Positions 1-8,887 of a stretch of 64,000 nucleotides of DNA are shown one piece after another (the stretch's first letter is position 1; every line of letters starts with the position of its first letter). Both the position numbers and the translations under genes were made by a program. The notes beneath the pieces were generated by a model. The model had not been told where the DNA came from and did no database searches. It saw nothing but the letters and a program-made list of their open reading frames with translations. This DNA comes from Paracoccus wurundjeri (lineage in GTDB: Bacteria; Pseudomonadota; Alphaproteobacteria; Rhodobacterales; Rhodobacteraceae): positions 186,001 through 250,000 of the forward strand of contig NZ_JAUUTZ010000001.1 of the NCBI RefSeq assembly GCF_030678915.1, read 5' to 3'.

Positions 1-1031
1 GGCATGCGACGGGAAAATTCGACGTCGTGACCGGGGTTCAGGCAAAGGCGAAATCCAACGCGCCCAGCTATACCTCGGTATTCGCGCGCGCCTTGACGGA
101 TCAAGCCAGCCGGGATGACCGGATTGTCGGGATTACGGCCGCGATGCCGGATGGCACTGGTCTTAAACAATTCGCCGAGACCTTTCCCCGCCGCTGTTTC
201 GATGTCGGCATTGCCGAACAGCATGCGGTGACATTCGCCGCCGGTCTGGCGGCAGGTGGGATGAAACCCTTCTGCGCGATTTATTCGACCTTCTTGCAGC
301 GCGGCTATGATCAGGTTGTGCATGACGTCGCGGTGCAGGGCCTGCCGGTTCGTTTCGCTATCGACCGTGCCGGGCTGGTCGGACAGGATGGGCCGACCCA
401 TGCCGGGGCTTTCGATATCGCCTATCTCTCGAATCTGCCAGGTTTCGTTGTGATGGCCGCCGCGGATGAGGCCGAATTGACTCATATGGTTGCGACTGCC
501 GCCGCATATGATCAGGGGCCGATTTCGTTCCGTTTTCCGCGCGGCGAAGGCACGGGCGTCGATATGCCTGAACATGGCGAGGTTCTGGAAATCGGCAAGG
601 GCCGGATCATATCCGAGGGGCAGGGGGTTGCCATTCTGTCTTTCGGTACGCGCCTATCCGAAGTTTCGAAGGCATGCGAATCCCTGCGCGCCCGTGGAAT
701 CGTGCCAACCGTCGCCGATGCCCGTTTCGCCAAGCCGCTGGACCGGGATTTGATCCTGCAACTCGCGGCGGATCATGGCGCATTGATCACCATCGAAGAG
801 GGCGCGGTCGGGGGCTTTGGCAGCCATGTCGCCCAGCTTCTGGCGGAAGAGGGCATTTTCGACAACGGGCTGAAGTTCCGCTCGATGGTTTTGCCTGATC
901 GTTTCGTCGATCACGATGCGCCTTATGCGATGTATGACAGTTCCGCCCTGAATGCGGCGCATATCGAGGCGAAAGTACTGGACGTGCTGGGCATCGGCGA
1001 TCTGACGGGACGGCGCGCCGATAACCGCTGA
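1..1031 (+). CDS. dxs: 1-deoxy-D-xylulose-5-phosphate synthase, 3' part
   Basis: Thiamine-diphosphate enzyme that joins pyruvate and glyceraldehyde 3-phosphate to give DXP, the first step of the MEP isoprenoid pathway and a precursor for thiamine and pyridoxal. The frame is already open at base 3 ([11 protein letters not shown]), so the gene starts upstream of the window and the GTG at 27 is internal. What remains is the pyrimidine-binding domain and the C-terminal transketolase domain. [10 protein letters not shown] carries the catalytic glutamate, and [15 protein letters not shown] is the usual conserved loop. The stop lies 2 bp from the stop of the converging fliP, so the two transcripts must overlap at their ends. 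Family assignment is secure. Confidence 0.96.
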   Translation, partial: HATGKFDVVTGVQAKAKSNAPSYTSVFARALTDQASRDDRIVGITAAMPDGTGLKQFAETFPRRCFDVGIAEQHAVTFAAGLAAGGMKPFCAIYSTFLQRGYDQVVHDVAVQGLPVRFAIDRAGLVGQDGPTHAGAFDIAYLSNLPGFVVMAAADEAELTHMVATAAAYDQGPISFRFPRGEGTGVDMPEHGEVLEIGKGRIISEGQGVAILSFGTRLSEVSKACESLRARGIVPTVADARFAKPLDRDLILQLAADHGALITIEEGAVGGFGSHVAQLLAEEGIFDNGLKFRSMVLPDRFVDHDAPYAMYDSSALNAAHIEAKVLDVLGIGDLTGRRADNR

Positions 1032-1033
1032 TC

Positions 1034-1741
1034 TTATTGGTAACTACGGACAAGCGCGCCTGCGATCAATGCCCAGCCATCGACTGCCACGAAGAATGCC
1101 AGCTTGAATGGCAGTGATACGACGACCGGCGGCACCATCATCATGCCCATGGACATCAGTACCGCCGATACCACCAGATCGATGATCAGAAAGGGCAGGG
1201 CGATCAGAAAGCCGATCGCGAATGCCCGCTGAATCTCGGACAGCATGAATGAGGGAACCAGAACCGACAGGCGTTCCGGTCCGGCATCCGGATCCGGAGC
1301 GATCTCGGCAAGCTGTAACAGGGTATCCGGGTCCGTCCGGTTTTCCATGAATTGCCGGAACGGTATCACGGCTCGCTGAAAGGCTTCGGCGATCCCGATC
1401 TCGCCACGCTGCAAGGGCGCACCGGCGCTTTGCCAGGCTTCGCGCAGAACCGGATCCATGATGAACCATGTCAGGAACAGCGATAGCGCGATGATCAGCA
1501 TATTGGGAGGAGATTGCTGCAATCCCACGGACTGACGCAGGATCGACAGGACGGTGACGATGAACGGAAAGCAGGTCACCGTCACCAGAATGCCGGGGGC
1601 GAGGGACAGTACAGTCATCATCAGCAGGATCAGAACCGAATTCTGACCCAGACTGTCGGCAGCCTGTTGAAACGGCAGTTCTTGCGCAAATGCGCCGGAC
1701 GGCAGGAGAAGCGCCACGGCGATGGATAACAGCCGCGTCAC
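1034..1741 (-). CDS. fliP: Flagellar export gate protein FliP
   Basis: Inner-membrane component of the flagellar type III export gate, which assembles with FliQ and FliR into the core channel for rod, hook and filament subunits. The 235-residue protein starts with a cleavable signal (VTRLLSIAVALLLPSGAFAQ) and has about four membrane spans. The C-terminal part (FAIGFLIALPFLIIDLVVS, then MGMMMVPP) is typical of FliP. I use the GTG at 1741, which overlaps the fliN stop by 4 bp; an in-frame ATG further upstream would put charged residues in front of the signal peptide. It is the last gene of the leftward arm fliF-fliH-fliN-fliP, and fliQ is not adjacent here. Confidence 0.95.
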   Translation of the reverse strand: MTRLLSIAVALLLPSGAFAQELPFQQAADSLGQNSVLILLMMTVLSLAPGILVTVTCFPFIVTVLSILRQSVGLQQSPPNMLIIALSLFLTWFIMDPVLREAWQSAGAPLQRGEIGIAEAFQRAVIPFRQFMENRTDPDTLLQLAEIAPDPDAGPERLSVLVPSFMLSEIQRAFAIGFLIALPFLIIDLVVSAVLMSMGMMMVPPVVVSLPFKLAFFVAVDGWALIAGALVRSYQ

Positions 1742-1995
1742 ATTCCCTCCGTCGCGCCGATGATGCGGACGCATAGCCGGTCACCCGGAGAGCCATCGCC
1801 GGTCAGCTCGCCGCGTGCGACGACCTTTTCACCGACACAGACCTCAACCCCGTCATCGATGGTCTGGTCCAGTACCAGAATATCCTCTGGCTTCAACGCA
1901 GAGAGCTGCGCGACCGTTTGTCTTGTGTGTCCCAGCCGGATGCTGACTTCCAGTTGGATATGATCGGTATCGATCAGGTTTCTCAACTCGTTCAT
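1738..1995 (-). CDS. fliN: Flagellar motor switch protein FliN (short form)
   Basis: C-ring component that helps set the direction of rotation and docks the export apparatus through FliH. At 85 residues it is essentially a bare SpoA (surface presentation of antigens) domain: LEVSIRLGHTRQTVAQLSALKPEDILVL, followed by VCVGEKVVARGEL, matches the FliN/YscQ C-terminal fold. There is no extended N-terminal region as in enterobacterial FliN. It overlaps the fliH-like gene upstream by 4 bp and the GTG of fliP downstream by 4 bp, so the arm is translationally coupled. Confidence 0.92.
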   Translation of the reverse strand: MNELRNLIDTDHIQLEVSIRLGHTRQTVAQLSALKPEDILVLDQTIDDGVEVCVGEKVVARGELTGDGSPGDRLCVRIIGATEGM

Positions 1996-2558
1996 GCTGT
2001 CGAATCCTCTGCAATTTCTTCGATCATATTTTTGATTTCATGTATTATTTTCTCATTCGAGAATTCGATATGCCCGCCCGTGAAACTCAGTGAGATACGG
2101 TCGGATTCCGCGGCAGCCGTGGCGATTCCCGTTATGCCCGCTTCGGCGATGCAGCTTTTGACCAGGTCGCGCAGCTTGTCGTTACAGGCAATGCGCAGGG
2201 ATACCGGGTGCGCGTCATTGGCCACGCGGGTCAATTCGGCCGTCAGCGCCCGTTCGATCCGCTGCGAAGCATGAAGCGGCGCAAGCGTGTCAACGATCCC
2301 CGAGATCAAAGGGATAAATGCCGCGGTCATTTCCTTTCTGACATCTTGGCGAAACGTCTGGTCTTCGCCGAGTGACTGTGAAACCCGCTCCAGCGCGCCG
2401 CAAAGCTGCCGGATATCGTCGTTCCGGGCCTGCTGCTGCCCATCCGCGAACCCCTCTGCCCGCGCGTGATCCAGATCGTCGCGAGTGAATGTCGGTTCCG
2501 GCGTAGTCTGCAGTCTCGCCGGCATGAAGGCTTCAAGCTTTATTGCAGTGGATGCCAT
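1992..2558 (-). CDS. fliH: FliH-like flagellar export regulator
   Basis: Probable FliH/SctL-type peripheral stalk protein, which binds the FliI ATPase and brings cargo to the export gate and C-ring. The 188-residue soluble protein has the FliH layout: a variable N-terminus, a charged helical stretch around residues 25-65 (DDLDHARAEGFADGQQQ), and a C-terminal half with the alternating pattern of the FliH/V-type ATPase E fold (PVSLRIACNDKL, then GHIEFS). Its place between fliF and fliN supports the call more than the sequence does, because this family is poorly conserved. It shares one base with the fliF stop and overlaps fliN by 4 bp. Confidence 0.75.
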   Translation of the reverse strand: MASTAIKLEAFMPARLQTTPEPTFTRDDLDHARAEGFADGQQQARNDDIRQLCGALERVSQSLGEDQTFRQDVRKEMTAAFIPLISGIVDTLAPLHASQRIERALTAELTRVANDAHPVSLRIACNDKLRDLVKSCIAEAGITGIATAAAESDRISLSFTGGHIEFSNEKIIHEIKNMIEEIAEDSTA

Positions 2559-4159
2559 TAGATTTTCTCTCTGTTTTCAATCCATCCCGATAAGATCTTA
2601 AGGCTCTCATCATGTTTTTCACGCATCATGCTGCGCAGCCGAGCAACCGGATCGGCGGATGGCAGGGCAAGAGGCTCATCCGCAGGTTCGAACGGGTCTG
2701 TGCCCAGTGGGATCGGGGTAACGAAACTGTCGAGTGAAAAACCGTCATCGCTACTGTCATTCAACAGGCCGGGCGACGGTTCCGGCGCGGGCTGTGCCGG
2801 CGCGCTGCTATTATCCGCCAATGGAAGTTGGGCCACGTCCTGCGGCCGTCGCAAAGCGCGGAGAACGAGCATCAGAATGGCCATTGCAAACAGGCCGAAC
2901 AGGGCTAATCGCAGCAATGAATTCAGATGAAGGCGATCCAGCAAGGACGGTTGCGCAAATGTCCCATTCTGTGTCAATGCTGCGAATGGCAGGGATTTAA
3001 CAGTGATGACGTCGCCGCGGGATTCGTCGAAACCGGTGGCAGAAGCCACGAGTTCGCGCAAGACCGCAAGCTCCGCTTCAGAACGCGGTATGATCTCGGA
3101 CTCTCCCTGATCATTGGTTCCTACGGTTCCATTGACCAGAACCGCGACGGAAAGACGACGGATCGTGCCCGGTTGGCGGGACACTTCTCTGGTGATTGTG
3201 CTGATCTCGTAATTTTCCTGCTGCCGCGCCTGCGACCGTGCGGACTGCGAACCGTCCTGGGGATTATCCTCCGAATCCGGCAGGTTGGAGGCGGCGGTAA
3301 CGGCTCCGGGACCGCTTGAACTGCTTTGATCCGAGCTTTCCTCGGTGATCTGGCTGATCAATGCACGCTGTTCGGGGTCAATACGCTCTTCGCGCAATTG
3401 TTCGGTTTCGTTCATGATGTCGAGATTCAACTCGACAATGGCGTTGCCTGTGCCCACATGCGATTCAAGGATCCGCGCGACATTCCGCTTCATTTCCGCG
3501 GCGCGGTCCAGCCCCTCCCGATCTTCGCCGGTGCCGATGATCCCATGCTGTGAATCGATGACGGTGACATTGTCGGGATGCAATCCGGGGACCGCCGAAG
3601 ATACCAGATATTTCAACGCCGAAGCCTGATCCCGACTGATCGCCGATCCGCTTGTTGTCAATGTGACCGAGGCGCCCGCGTCGGCGTTCCGGCGGTAGCC
3701 GCGCGCCTGATCGACCGCCAGATGCACACGCGCGGATTTCACATTGGGCAGGGCCAGGATAGTTCGCGCCAATTCGCCTTCCTTGGCGCGCCAGTAAGCT
3801 GCGTCGAACATCTGCGACGTCGTGCCGAAACCCGACATCCCGTCCAGCAATTCATATCCGGCATTCCCTGTTTCGGGCAGCCCCTGCGCAGCCAGATCGA
3901 CACGCAGCCTGTCGCGCGACGCCGCATCGACCCAGATCGAATCGCCACGAAGTTCATAGGCGATGCCCGCGCTTTCGATCCTTGTGACGATTTCACTTGC
4001 CTGTGCGGGTTCCAGTCCACCATACAGCAATGCCAGCTGGGCGCGGTTGGCGATCCAGCCAATCGTCGCGATTGCAATGAACGCAGCAAGAAACGTAGCA
4101 GTCATCAGGATTTTCTGCTTCGCGCTGCGCATTTTCCAGTAGTCCTGCAATTTTTGCAA
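2558..4159 (-). CDS. fliF: Flagellar MS-ring protein FliF
   Basis: Forms the MS-ring, the membrane platform on which the C-ring and export gate assemble. The 533 residues have the standard plan: a first membrane span at about 16-36, a periplasmic part with the YscJ/FliF ring-building motif (LALLYGGLEPAQASEIVTRI), and a low-complexity Ser/Gly/Gln region near 275-310. A second span lies at about 415-436, followed by a cytoplasmic tail (SLDSFVTPIPLGTDPFE) ending in the FliG-binding helix (PVARLRSMMREKHDESLKILSGWI). It is the first gene of the leftward arm, divergent from fliL across a 113-bp intergenic region holding a CtrA-type box. Confidence 0.97.
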   Translation of the reverse strand: MQKLQDYWKMRSAKQKILMTATFLAAFIAIATIGWIANRAQLALLYGGLEPAQASEIVTRIESAGIAYELRGDSIWVDAASRDRLRVDLAAQGLPETGNAGYELLDGMSGFGTTSQMFDAAYWRAKEGELARTILALPNVKSARVHLAVDQARGYRRNADAGASVTLTTSGSAISRDQASALKYLVSSAVPGLHPDNVTVIDSQHGIIGTGEDREGLDRAAEMKRNVARILESHVGTGNAIVELNLDIMNETEQLREERIDPEQRALISQITEESSDQSSSSGPGAVTAASNLPDSEDNPQDGSQSARSQARQQENYEISTITREVSRQPGTIRRLSVAVLVNGTVGTNDQGESEIIPRSEAELAVLRELVASATGFDESRGDVITVKSLPFAALTQNGTFAQPSLLDRLHLNSLLRLALFGLFAMAILMLVLRALRRPQDVAQLPLADNSSAPAQPAPEPSPGLLNDSSDDGFSLDSFVTPIPLGTDPFEPADEPLALPSADPVARLRSMMREKHDESLKILSGWIENREKI

Positions 4160-4215
4160 AACCGGCCCCTTCGAATCAATCGTTGCTCTCTGCCTCCTTC
4201 ATGACATCGGCCGGC

Positions 4216-4230
4216 TTAAGATTTGGTTAG
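4216..4230. promoter_or_regulatory. Candidate CtrA-binding site between fliF and fliL
   Basis: The sequence TTAA at 4216-4219, a 7-base spacer, then TTAG at 4227-4230 matches seven of eight positions of the alphaproteobacterial CtrA consensus TTAA-N7-TTAA. It lies in the only intergenic gap between the two divergent flagellar arms, 43 bp from the fliL start and 57 bp from the fliF start. In Rhodobacteraceae the CckA-ChpT-CtrA phosphorelay controls flagellar genes, and a chpT gene is in this same window at 30177-30809. Direct binding is an inference. Confidence 0.6.
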
Positions 4231-4272
4231 TGGCAGGCTGTTAGATCGATTCGTGAATGACGGAGAATCACC

Positions 4273-4734
4273 ATGAGCAATGATGCGGAACAGCAGGGGC
4301 AGAAACGCGGGAAGAAACGAAGGAAATTACTGATGCCACTGGCTGCCGTCGTGCTGGGCGGGGTGGGTTTCTTCTCGACTTATCTTGGCCTCCTGCCATC
4401 TCCTGGGGGTAAGGCCGAAGCCAAGCCGGCCGTGCATAAGGTCGAGTTTGTGGACATCCCCACGATAGAGCTTCCGATTCCCGGCACGCGTCATCGTATG
4501 GTCATTGTCTCGGCGGCAATCGAGACGGATGCCCTGCACAAGTCCGAGGTCGAGCATATGATGCCGCGTGTTCAGGATGCATTCACCAGCTTTTTATCCG
4601 ATGTCGATGAAAGCGCGTATGAAAAGCGCGGTGTGCTTGAAATTCTGCGATCCGAACTGGTGACGCGCACCCGCTTCGTCCTTGGGGAAGAACCCGTCAA
4701 AGACTTGCTGATAACGGAGTTTCGGATCAAATGA
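4273..4734 (+). CDS. fliL: Flagellar basal body-associated protein FliL
   Basis: Inner-membrane protein that forms a ring around the stator units and affects torque and swarming. The 153-residue protein has a basic cytoplasmic start (GQKRGKKRRKLL), one membrane span at about residues 17-40, and a periplasmic stomatin-like domain ending ELVTRTRFVLGEEPVKDLLITEFRIK, the characteristic FliL C-terminus. The start has the Shine-Dalgarno-like CGGAG about 9 bases upstream. It opens the rightward arm and overlaps the next gene by 4 bp. Confidence 0.9.
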   Translation: MSNDAEQQGQKRGKKRRKLLMPLAAVVLGGVGFFSTYLGLLPSPGGKAEAKPAVHKVEFVDIPTIELPIPGTRHRMVIVSAAIETDALHKSEVEHMMPRVQDAFTSFLSDVDESAYEKRGVLEILRSELVTRTRFVLGEEPVKDLLITEFRIK

Positions 4735-5090
4735 CGATGGATTCCATCTTGCAAATTATGCTGCTTGCCGCGTCTTGCGGGCTTGGCATGTTCTGTATCC
4801 TGCTGGCGCGCAGGCTGCATCGGCTGAACAATCTCGAATCCGGAATTGGCGGCGCCATTGCCGTCATGAGCGCCGAGGTGGACCGGCTTGATCGCGCGAT
4901 CCGCAAGGCACGTGCCGAGGCGTCGGTGGCAAGCGAAGCGCTTGCCGAAGAAATTGCGCAGGCGCGCGGCGAACGGGAAATGTGGGACTTGCGCCAGAAA
5001 ATGGATGCGGGCTTTGCGATTGGCTCGCAAAGCCGAAGCCCGGTATCCCGTCGTCTCCGCAAGCGCCTGCCGGAGGATGTCAATGCGTAA
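4731..5090 (+). CDS. Small membrane-anchored coiled-coil protein of flagellar cluster (DUF6468-like)
   Basis: A 119-residue protein of unknown function with one N-terminal membrane span (residues 5-25, LQIMLLAASCGLGMFCILLA). A long charged helix follows at about 45-90 (AEVDRLDRAIRKARAEASVASEALAEEIAQ), likely a coiled coil, and then a basic tail. Genes of this shape follow fliL in many alphaproteobacterial flagellar loci, and I believe they belong to the DUF6468 family, but I cannot confirm this. It overlaps fliL by 4 bp and the next gene by 8 bp, so it is certainly part of the operon. A motor-associated role is inference from position. Confidence 0.75.
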   Translation: MTMDSILQIMLLAASCGLGMFCILLARRLHRLNNLESGIGGAIAVMSAEVDRLDRAIRKARAEASVASEALAEEIAQARGEREMWDLRQKMDAGFAIGSQSRSPVSRRLRKRLPEDVNA

Positions 5091-5631
5091 CCGGCTTCTT
5101 CCCTTTCTGACGCTGGCATTCGCGTTGCCGGTTGCGGTAACCCTGATTGGTAAAGGCGGGCAGAATTTTCCTTATCAATTCGCGGCCTTCGCGGAACCTG
5201 CTGATTTGATGCGTGGCTGCACGGATGTGCCCGAGGCGGTCGCCCTTGCCCAGACCCTTAAGGAACGGGCCCTGCGGGTCGAGCGCTATCTGGCAAGCAT
5301 CGAAGAGCGAAAGACCGAATTGTCACAGGCCGAAGGCGCGCTTCGGAAAAGGGCAGAGGAACTTAAAAGGCGCAAGGACGCGCTTGGCGCGCATAACGAA
5401 AACAAATCCGTTGCCATTCAGGACGATATTGACCGCCTGATCGCTGTTTATGATCAGATGAAGCCCGCCGAGGCCGCAGCCATCCTGACCAATCTGCCAT
5501 CGGATTTCGCCGCCGAGATTCTGATGCGCGTCGACCCCGAGAACGGCGCACGGATTATCGCTGCGGTCGAGCCTCGTCAGGCGGCCCTTTTGACCGCCGA
5601 AATGGGCGCGCGCAGCGTCCGCAACCCCTAA
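5083..5631 (+). CDS. MotE-like periplasmic protein with MgtE-N-type domain
   Basis: A 182-residue exported protein with an N-terminal signal or anchor (MRNRLLPFLTLAFALPVAVTLI), a coiled coil at about residues 60-110 (QTLKERALRVERYLASIEERK), and a C-terminal MgtE_N-like domain (YDQMKPAEAAAILTNLPSDFAAEILMRV). This is the layout of MotE, the periplasmic chaperone of motility proteins described in Sinorhizobium, and of homologues beside motA in Rhodobacterales. I chose the ATG at 5083 because GGAGG sits 7 bases upstream and a signal peptide follows directly. It is followed 12 bp later by motA. Confidence 0.8.
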   Translation: MRNRLLPFLTLAFALPVAVTLIGKGGQNFPYQFAAFAEPADLMRGCTDVPEAVALAQTLKERALRVERYLASIEERKTELSQAEGALRKRAEELKRRKDALGAHNENKSVAIQDDIDRLIAVYDQMKPAEAAAILTNLPSDFAAEILMRVDPENGARIIAAVEPRQAALLTAEMGARSVRNP

Positions 5632-5643
5632 GGAGTAATTTGT

Positions 5644-6510
5644 ATGTTCGGGATCGTCGGCATGGTGGTGACCACGGTGATGGTATTCGGGGGATATTTG
5701 CTTGCAGGGGGCAAGATGCATGTGATCCTGCATTCGCTACCCTATGAGATGATGATGATCATGGGTGCGGCTGTCGGCGCTTATCTTCTTTCCAATGACA
5801 GCCACACGTTGAAAACGACGATTGGCGGGCTTGTGCGGGCCTTCAAGGGGCCGAAATGGACGGCACAGGATCATCAGGACGTGCTGTGCCTGATGTTTCA
5901 ACTGCTGCGCGTTGCGCGTGACAATCCGGTCGGACTCGAGGCGCATATCGAAAGCCCGGACAGTTCCGAGATTTTCACCGCCTATCCGCGGCTGCTGGCG
6001 GATCGGAATATCGTTTCGCTGATTGCGGATACGCTGCGATCGGCAAGCCTGAACTACGATGATCCCTATCAGGTCGAAGAGATGCTTACGCGGCGTATCG
6101 CGAGTATGAGCGAAGACGAGATGCATGTTCCCCACGCGCTCCAGAATATGGCGGATGCCTTGCCTGCCCTGGGGATCGTCGCCGCGGTGCTGGGCGTCAT
6201 CAAGACCATGAGCTCGATTGATCAGCCGCCGGCGGTGTTGGGCAAGCTGATCGGTGGCGCACTGGTCGGGACATTTCTCGGGGTGTTTCTGTCCTATGGC
6301 TTCGTGGCACCGCTGGCGCAGCGCCTCGGAGCGGTCATCAAGCAGGATCTCATGTTCTACGATGTTGTCAAATCGGTGCTTGTCGCCGGATTGCACCAAC
6401 ATGCGACAAATCTTTGCGTGGAAGTCGGAAGGCAAGCCGTGCCCGAACATGTAAGGCCGAGTTTCGACGGACTCGAAACTGCGCTGCGCGAATTGAAAAA
6501 GGCTGCATGA
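5644..6510 (+). CDS. motA: Flagellar motor stator protein MotA
   Basis: Proton-channel stator subunit that couples ion flow to rotation against FliG. It has 288 residues with four membrane spans (about 3-22, 30-50, 168-190, 200-225) and a large cytoplasmic loop. The loop keeps the conserved charged stretch (RVARDNPVGLEAHIESP). The two structural prolines lie in ALGIVAAVLGVIKTM and LSYGFVAPLAQRL. An AAGGAG ribosome site ends 11 bases before the ATG. motB is not next to it; the following gene is a small exported protein. Confidence 0.95.
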   Translation: MFGIVGMVVTTVMVFGGYLLAGGKMHVILHSLPYEMMMIMGAAVGAYLLSNDSHTLKTTIGGLVRAFKGPKWTAQDHQDVLCLMFQLLRVARDNPVGLEAHIESPDSSEIFTAYPRLLADRNIVSLIADTLRSASLNYDDPYQVEEMLTRRIASMSEDEMHVPHALQNMADALPALGIVAAVLGVIKTMSSIDQPPAVLGKLIGGALVGTFLGVFLSYGFVAPLAQRLGAVIKQDLMFYDVVKSVLVAGLHQHATNLCVEVGRQAVPEHVRPSFDGLETALRELKKAA

Positions 6511-6794
6511 TGATCGTATCGGCGCTTTTGACCGTTGTACTTGCGACATCGGATGCAGAACCTCCTGTAACAACCGGATTGGACGCATTTACCCGGGATG
6601 CCTCTGCCAGATTGCTGGAGGGGCGGGGTCTTCCGGCCGATTACCGGCGCCAGCTTCTGACGATGCCGCCGACGGATCGTTTACAGGCAATCATTTTTCT
6701 GCGCCGCTCGGGCCTTCTTTCCGGTGACATCTGGCTTCTGGAAGACGTTCTCCGCCCGCCCGGAATATCCGACCCGAATGAGAGTGCCGAATGA
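6507..6794 (+). CDS. Small exported protein between motA and flhA
   Basis: A 95-residue protein I do not recognise. A hydrophobic N-terminus (MIVSALLTVVLATSDAEPP) looks like a short signal peptide or anchor. The remainder is mostly helical (DAFTRDASARLLEGRGL, then RRQLLTMPPTDRLQAIIFLRRSG). It overlaps the motA stop (ATGA) and the flhA start (4 bp), so it is translated with them. A second ATG at 6510 is an equally possible start. A role in motor or export assembly is inferred only from position. Confidence 0.7.
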   Translation: MMIVSALLTVVLATSDAEPPVTTGLDAFTRDASARLLEGRGLPADYRRQLLTMPPTDRLQAIIFLRRSGLLSGDIWLLEDVLRPPGISDPNESAE

Positions 6795-8887
6795 AACAGG
6801 TCGGTGGAGTATCCTCACGTTCTTCTTTTCTGCCGGATGCGCAGCTCCTGATCACCGGCGGTCTGGTGCTGATTGTCATTTCACTGGTCATTCCACTGCC
6901 TCCGGGACTGTTGGATTTCGGGATCGCCCTGTCGATCGCGACGGCGACACTGGTGCTTGTCATGGCATCTCTGGTTGACAAGCCAGCGGATTTTCAGGCT
7001 TTCCCGGTGCTGCTTCTGGTGTCTCTGGTGATCCGGCTTTCGTTGAACGTGTCGTCGACGCGGTTGATCCTGACCCAGGGCCATACCGGCAAAAGCGCCG
7101 CAGGTCAGGTTATCAGCGGTTTTGCTGATTTCGTGGCCGGTGGCTCGCTGCTGGTCGGGCTGACGATCTTCGCGGTTATCTCGGTGGTCAACTTCATGGT
7201 CATCACCAAGGGATCGGGCCGTATGGCCGAAGTTGCGGCCCGGTTCGCGCTTGATTCCATGCCGGGCAAGCAGCTTGCGATTGACGGCGACCTGAATGCC
7301 GGAGCTATCGATCACGAAGAGGCGAAACAGCGCCGCATTCGTGAACAGCATGAGATCAGCTTTTTCGGTTCTCTCGACGGCGCATCGAAATTCGTCAAAG
7401 GCGATGCGATTGCGGGGATCGTGATCACCCTGATCAATCTGCTGATCGGGCTAAGTGTCGGTGTCGCCGTTCATGGCATGGCCCTTGGCGATGCGTTGTC
7501 CACCTATTCGCACCTGACCATCGGCGACGGGCTGGTAAGCCAGATCCCGGCCCTGATCACGTCGATGGCCGCCGCCCTGCTGCTTTCGCGTGGCGGAACC
7601 ACTGACACGACTGCGCAACTGGTTTCGCAGCAGATATTATCCGGCTGGATGCCTGTCGCGATTGTTGCGGGTGCCATGGCACTTCTGTCCTTTGTGCCGG
7701 GAATGCCGCGTGGATTGTTCCTTGCCATGGCGCTTGCAATGGCCATTGGCGCATGGCTGCTTGCCCGTCGCGGGCTTCGGATCGAAGAACCGATATCCGG
7801 ACTGGATGACGAACAGCCGGTTGAGCGCCCTGCAGAACGGATCGGCGACGTGCTGGACACCGATGAGATTACAGTTGAAATCGGCGGTGATCTGGTACCC
7901 GCAGCGCTGGATCAGGCGCATGGCCTGGGAGGCAGGATCACGAATCTGCGCATTTTCGCTGCGCGCAGTTTTGGCGTTATTCTGCCAGATGTCCGGATCA
8001 CCGATGCGGATGAGCTTCATGCGACGGATTATCAGATCCGCATTCAGGGTGTCGTAAGAGGGCGCGGCAGTTTACGCATAGATGAGGTTCTGGCTCTGGG
8101 GCCGGATGATATGCTTGAGGAGTTGGGCGGGATTGCGGTGAAGGAACCGGTCTATTCCAGCCCCGCCCGCTGGATTTCCAAAGACATGCGGGACGATGCC
8201 GCGACGAAGGGGCTGACAGTGGTTACCCCGATGGAAGTTCTGTCCACCCATCTGATGGAAGCCGTTAAGACCAATTTACCCTCATTGCTGACCCTGACGG
8301 CGCTGCAGCGGCAGATCGAGGAACTGAAATCCATTTCCGATCCCTCGCGGGCAGAGCGTTACAAGCGATATTTCGAAAGCATGGTTCCCGAAAAGGTAAC
8401 TCCTGAGACGCTTCTGGCGGTTCTTCGTGCATTACTTGAAGAAGGAATTTCGATCCGGAACCTGCCTATCATTATCGATGCGATTTGCGAATTCCGGGCG
8501 ATCGAGTCGGTCGAGACCGTTTATGAATTGGTGCGTAAGCGGTTGCGTGGGCAGATCACACAGCAATCTTCCGATGATTCCGGTCGGATCGAGGCGCTGC
8601 AATTGCATCCGGCATGGGAGGCGGAATTCGTACGCTCGGACACCGAAACGGGCAGGGCAGGCGGAACCGTCATCACCCCATCCCTTTCAGGTCGGTTGGT
8701 GAAAGCGATGCATCAGGCGCTTGGCGGCATGCAATCGTCACGGGCTGTCCTCATCATTCCGGATCACAGGCGCAGGATGGTTCGCGCGGTTCTGACGTCG
8801 AGCGGGGTCAGGGTGCCCGTGATCGGGATGGAGGAAATCGACAGTTCGGCCGAATTGTGCCTGTTGGGTACGGTTGAGGCGGCGTGA
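6791..8887 (+). CDS. flhA: Flagellar biosynthesis protein FlhA
   Basis: Largest export-gate subunit: a nonameric membrane channel driven by proton motive force, with a cytoplasmic ring that docks chaperone-substrate complexes. The 698 residues divide into eight N-terminal membrane spans up to about residue 330 and a soluble C-terminal domain. The conserved FHIPEP-region equivalent is visible as DKPADFQAFPVLLLVSLVIRLSLNVSSTR, and AIDGDLNAGAIDHEEAKQRR is the conserved cytoplasmic loop. The C-terminus (SVETVYELVRKRLRGQI) also matches. It overlaps the small gene before it and shares one base with fliR after it. Confidence 0.97.
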   Translation: MKQVGGVSSRSSFLPDAQLLITGGLVLIVISLVIPLPPGLLDFGIALSIATATLVLVMASLVDKPADFQAFPVLLLVSLVIRLSLNVSSTRLILTQGHTGKSAAGQVISGFADFVAGGSLLVGLTIFAVISVVNFMVITKGSGRMAEVAARFALDSMPGKQLAIDGDLNAGAIDHEEAKQRRIREQHEISFFGSLDGASKFVKGDAIAGIVITLINLLIGLSVGVAVHGMALGDALSTYSHLTIGDGLVSQIPALITSMAAALLLSRGGTTDTTAQLVSQQILSGWMPVAIVAGAMALLSFVPGMPRGLFLAMALAMAIGAWLLARRGLRIEEPISGLDDEQPVERPAERIGDVLDTDEITVEIGGDLVPAALDQAHGLGGRITNLRIFAARSFGVILPDVRITDADELHATDYQIRIQGVVRGRGSLRIDEVLALGPDDMLEELGGIAVKEPVYSSPARWISKDMRDDAATKGLTVVTPMEVLSTHLMEAVKTNLPSLLTLTALQRQIEELKSISDPSRAERYKRYFESMVPEKVTPETLLAVLRALLEEGISIRNLPIIIDAICEFRAIESVETVYELVRKRLRGQITQQSSDDSGRIEALQLHPAWEAEFVRSDTETGRAGGTVITPSLSGRLVKAMHQALGGMQSSRAVLIIPDHRRRMVRAVLTSSGVRVPVIGMEEIDSSAELCLLGTVEAA

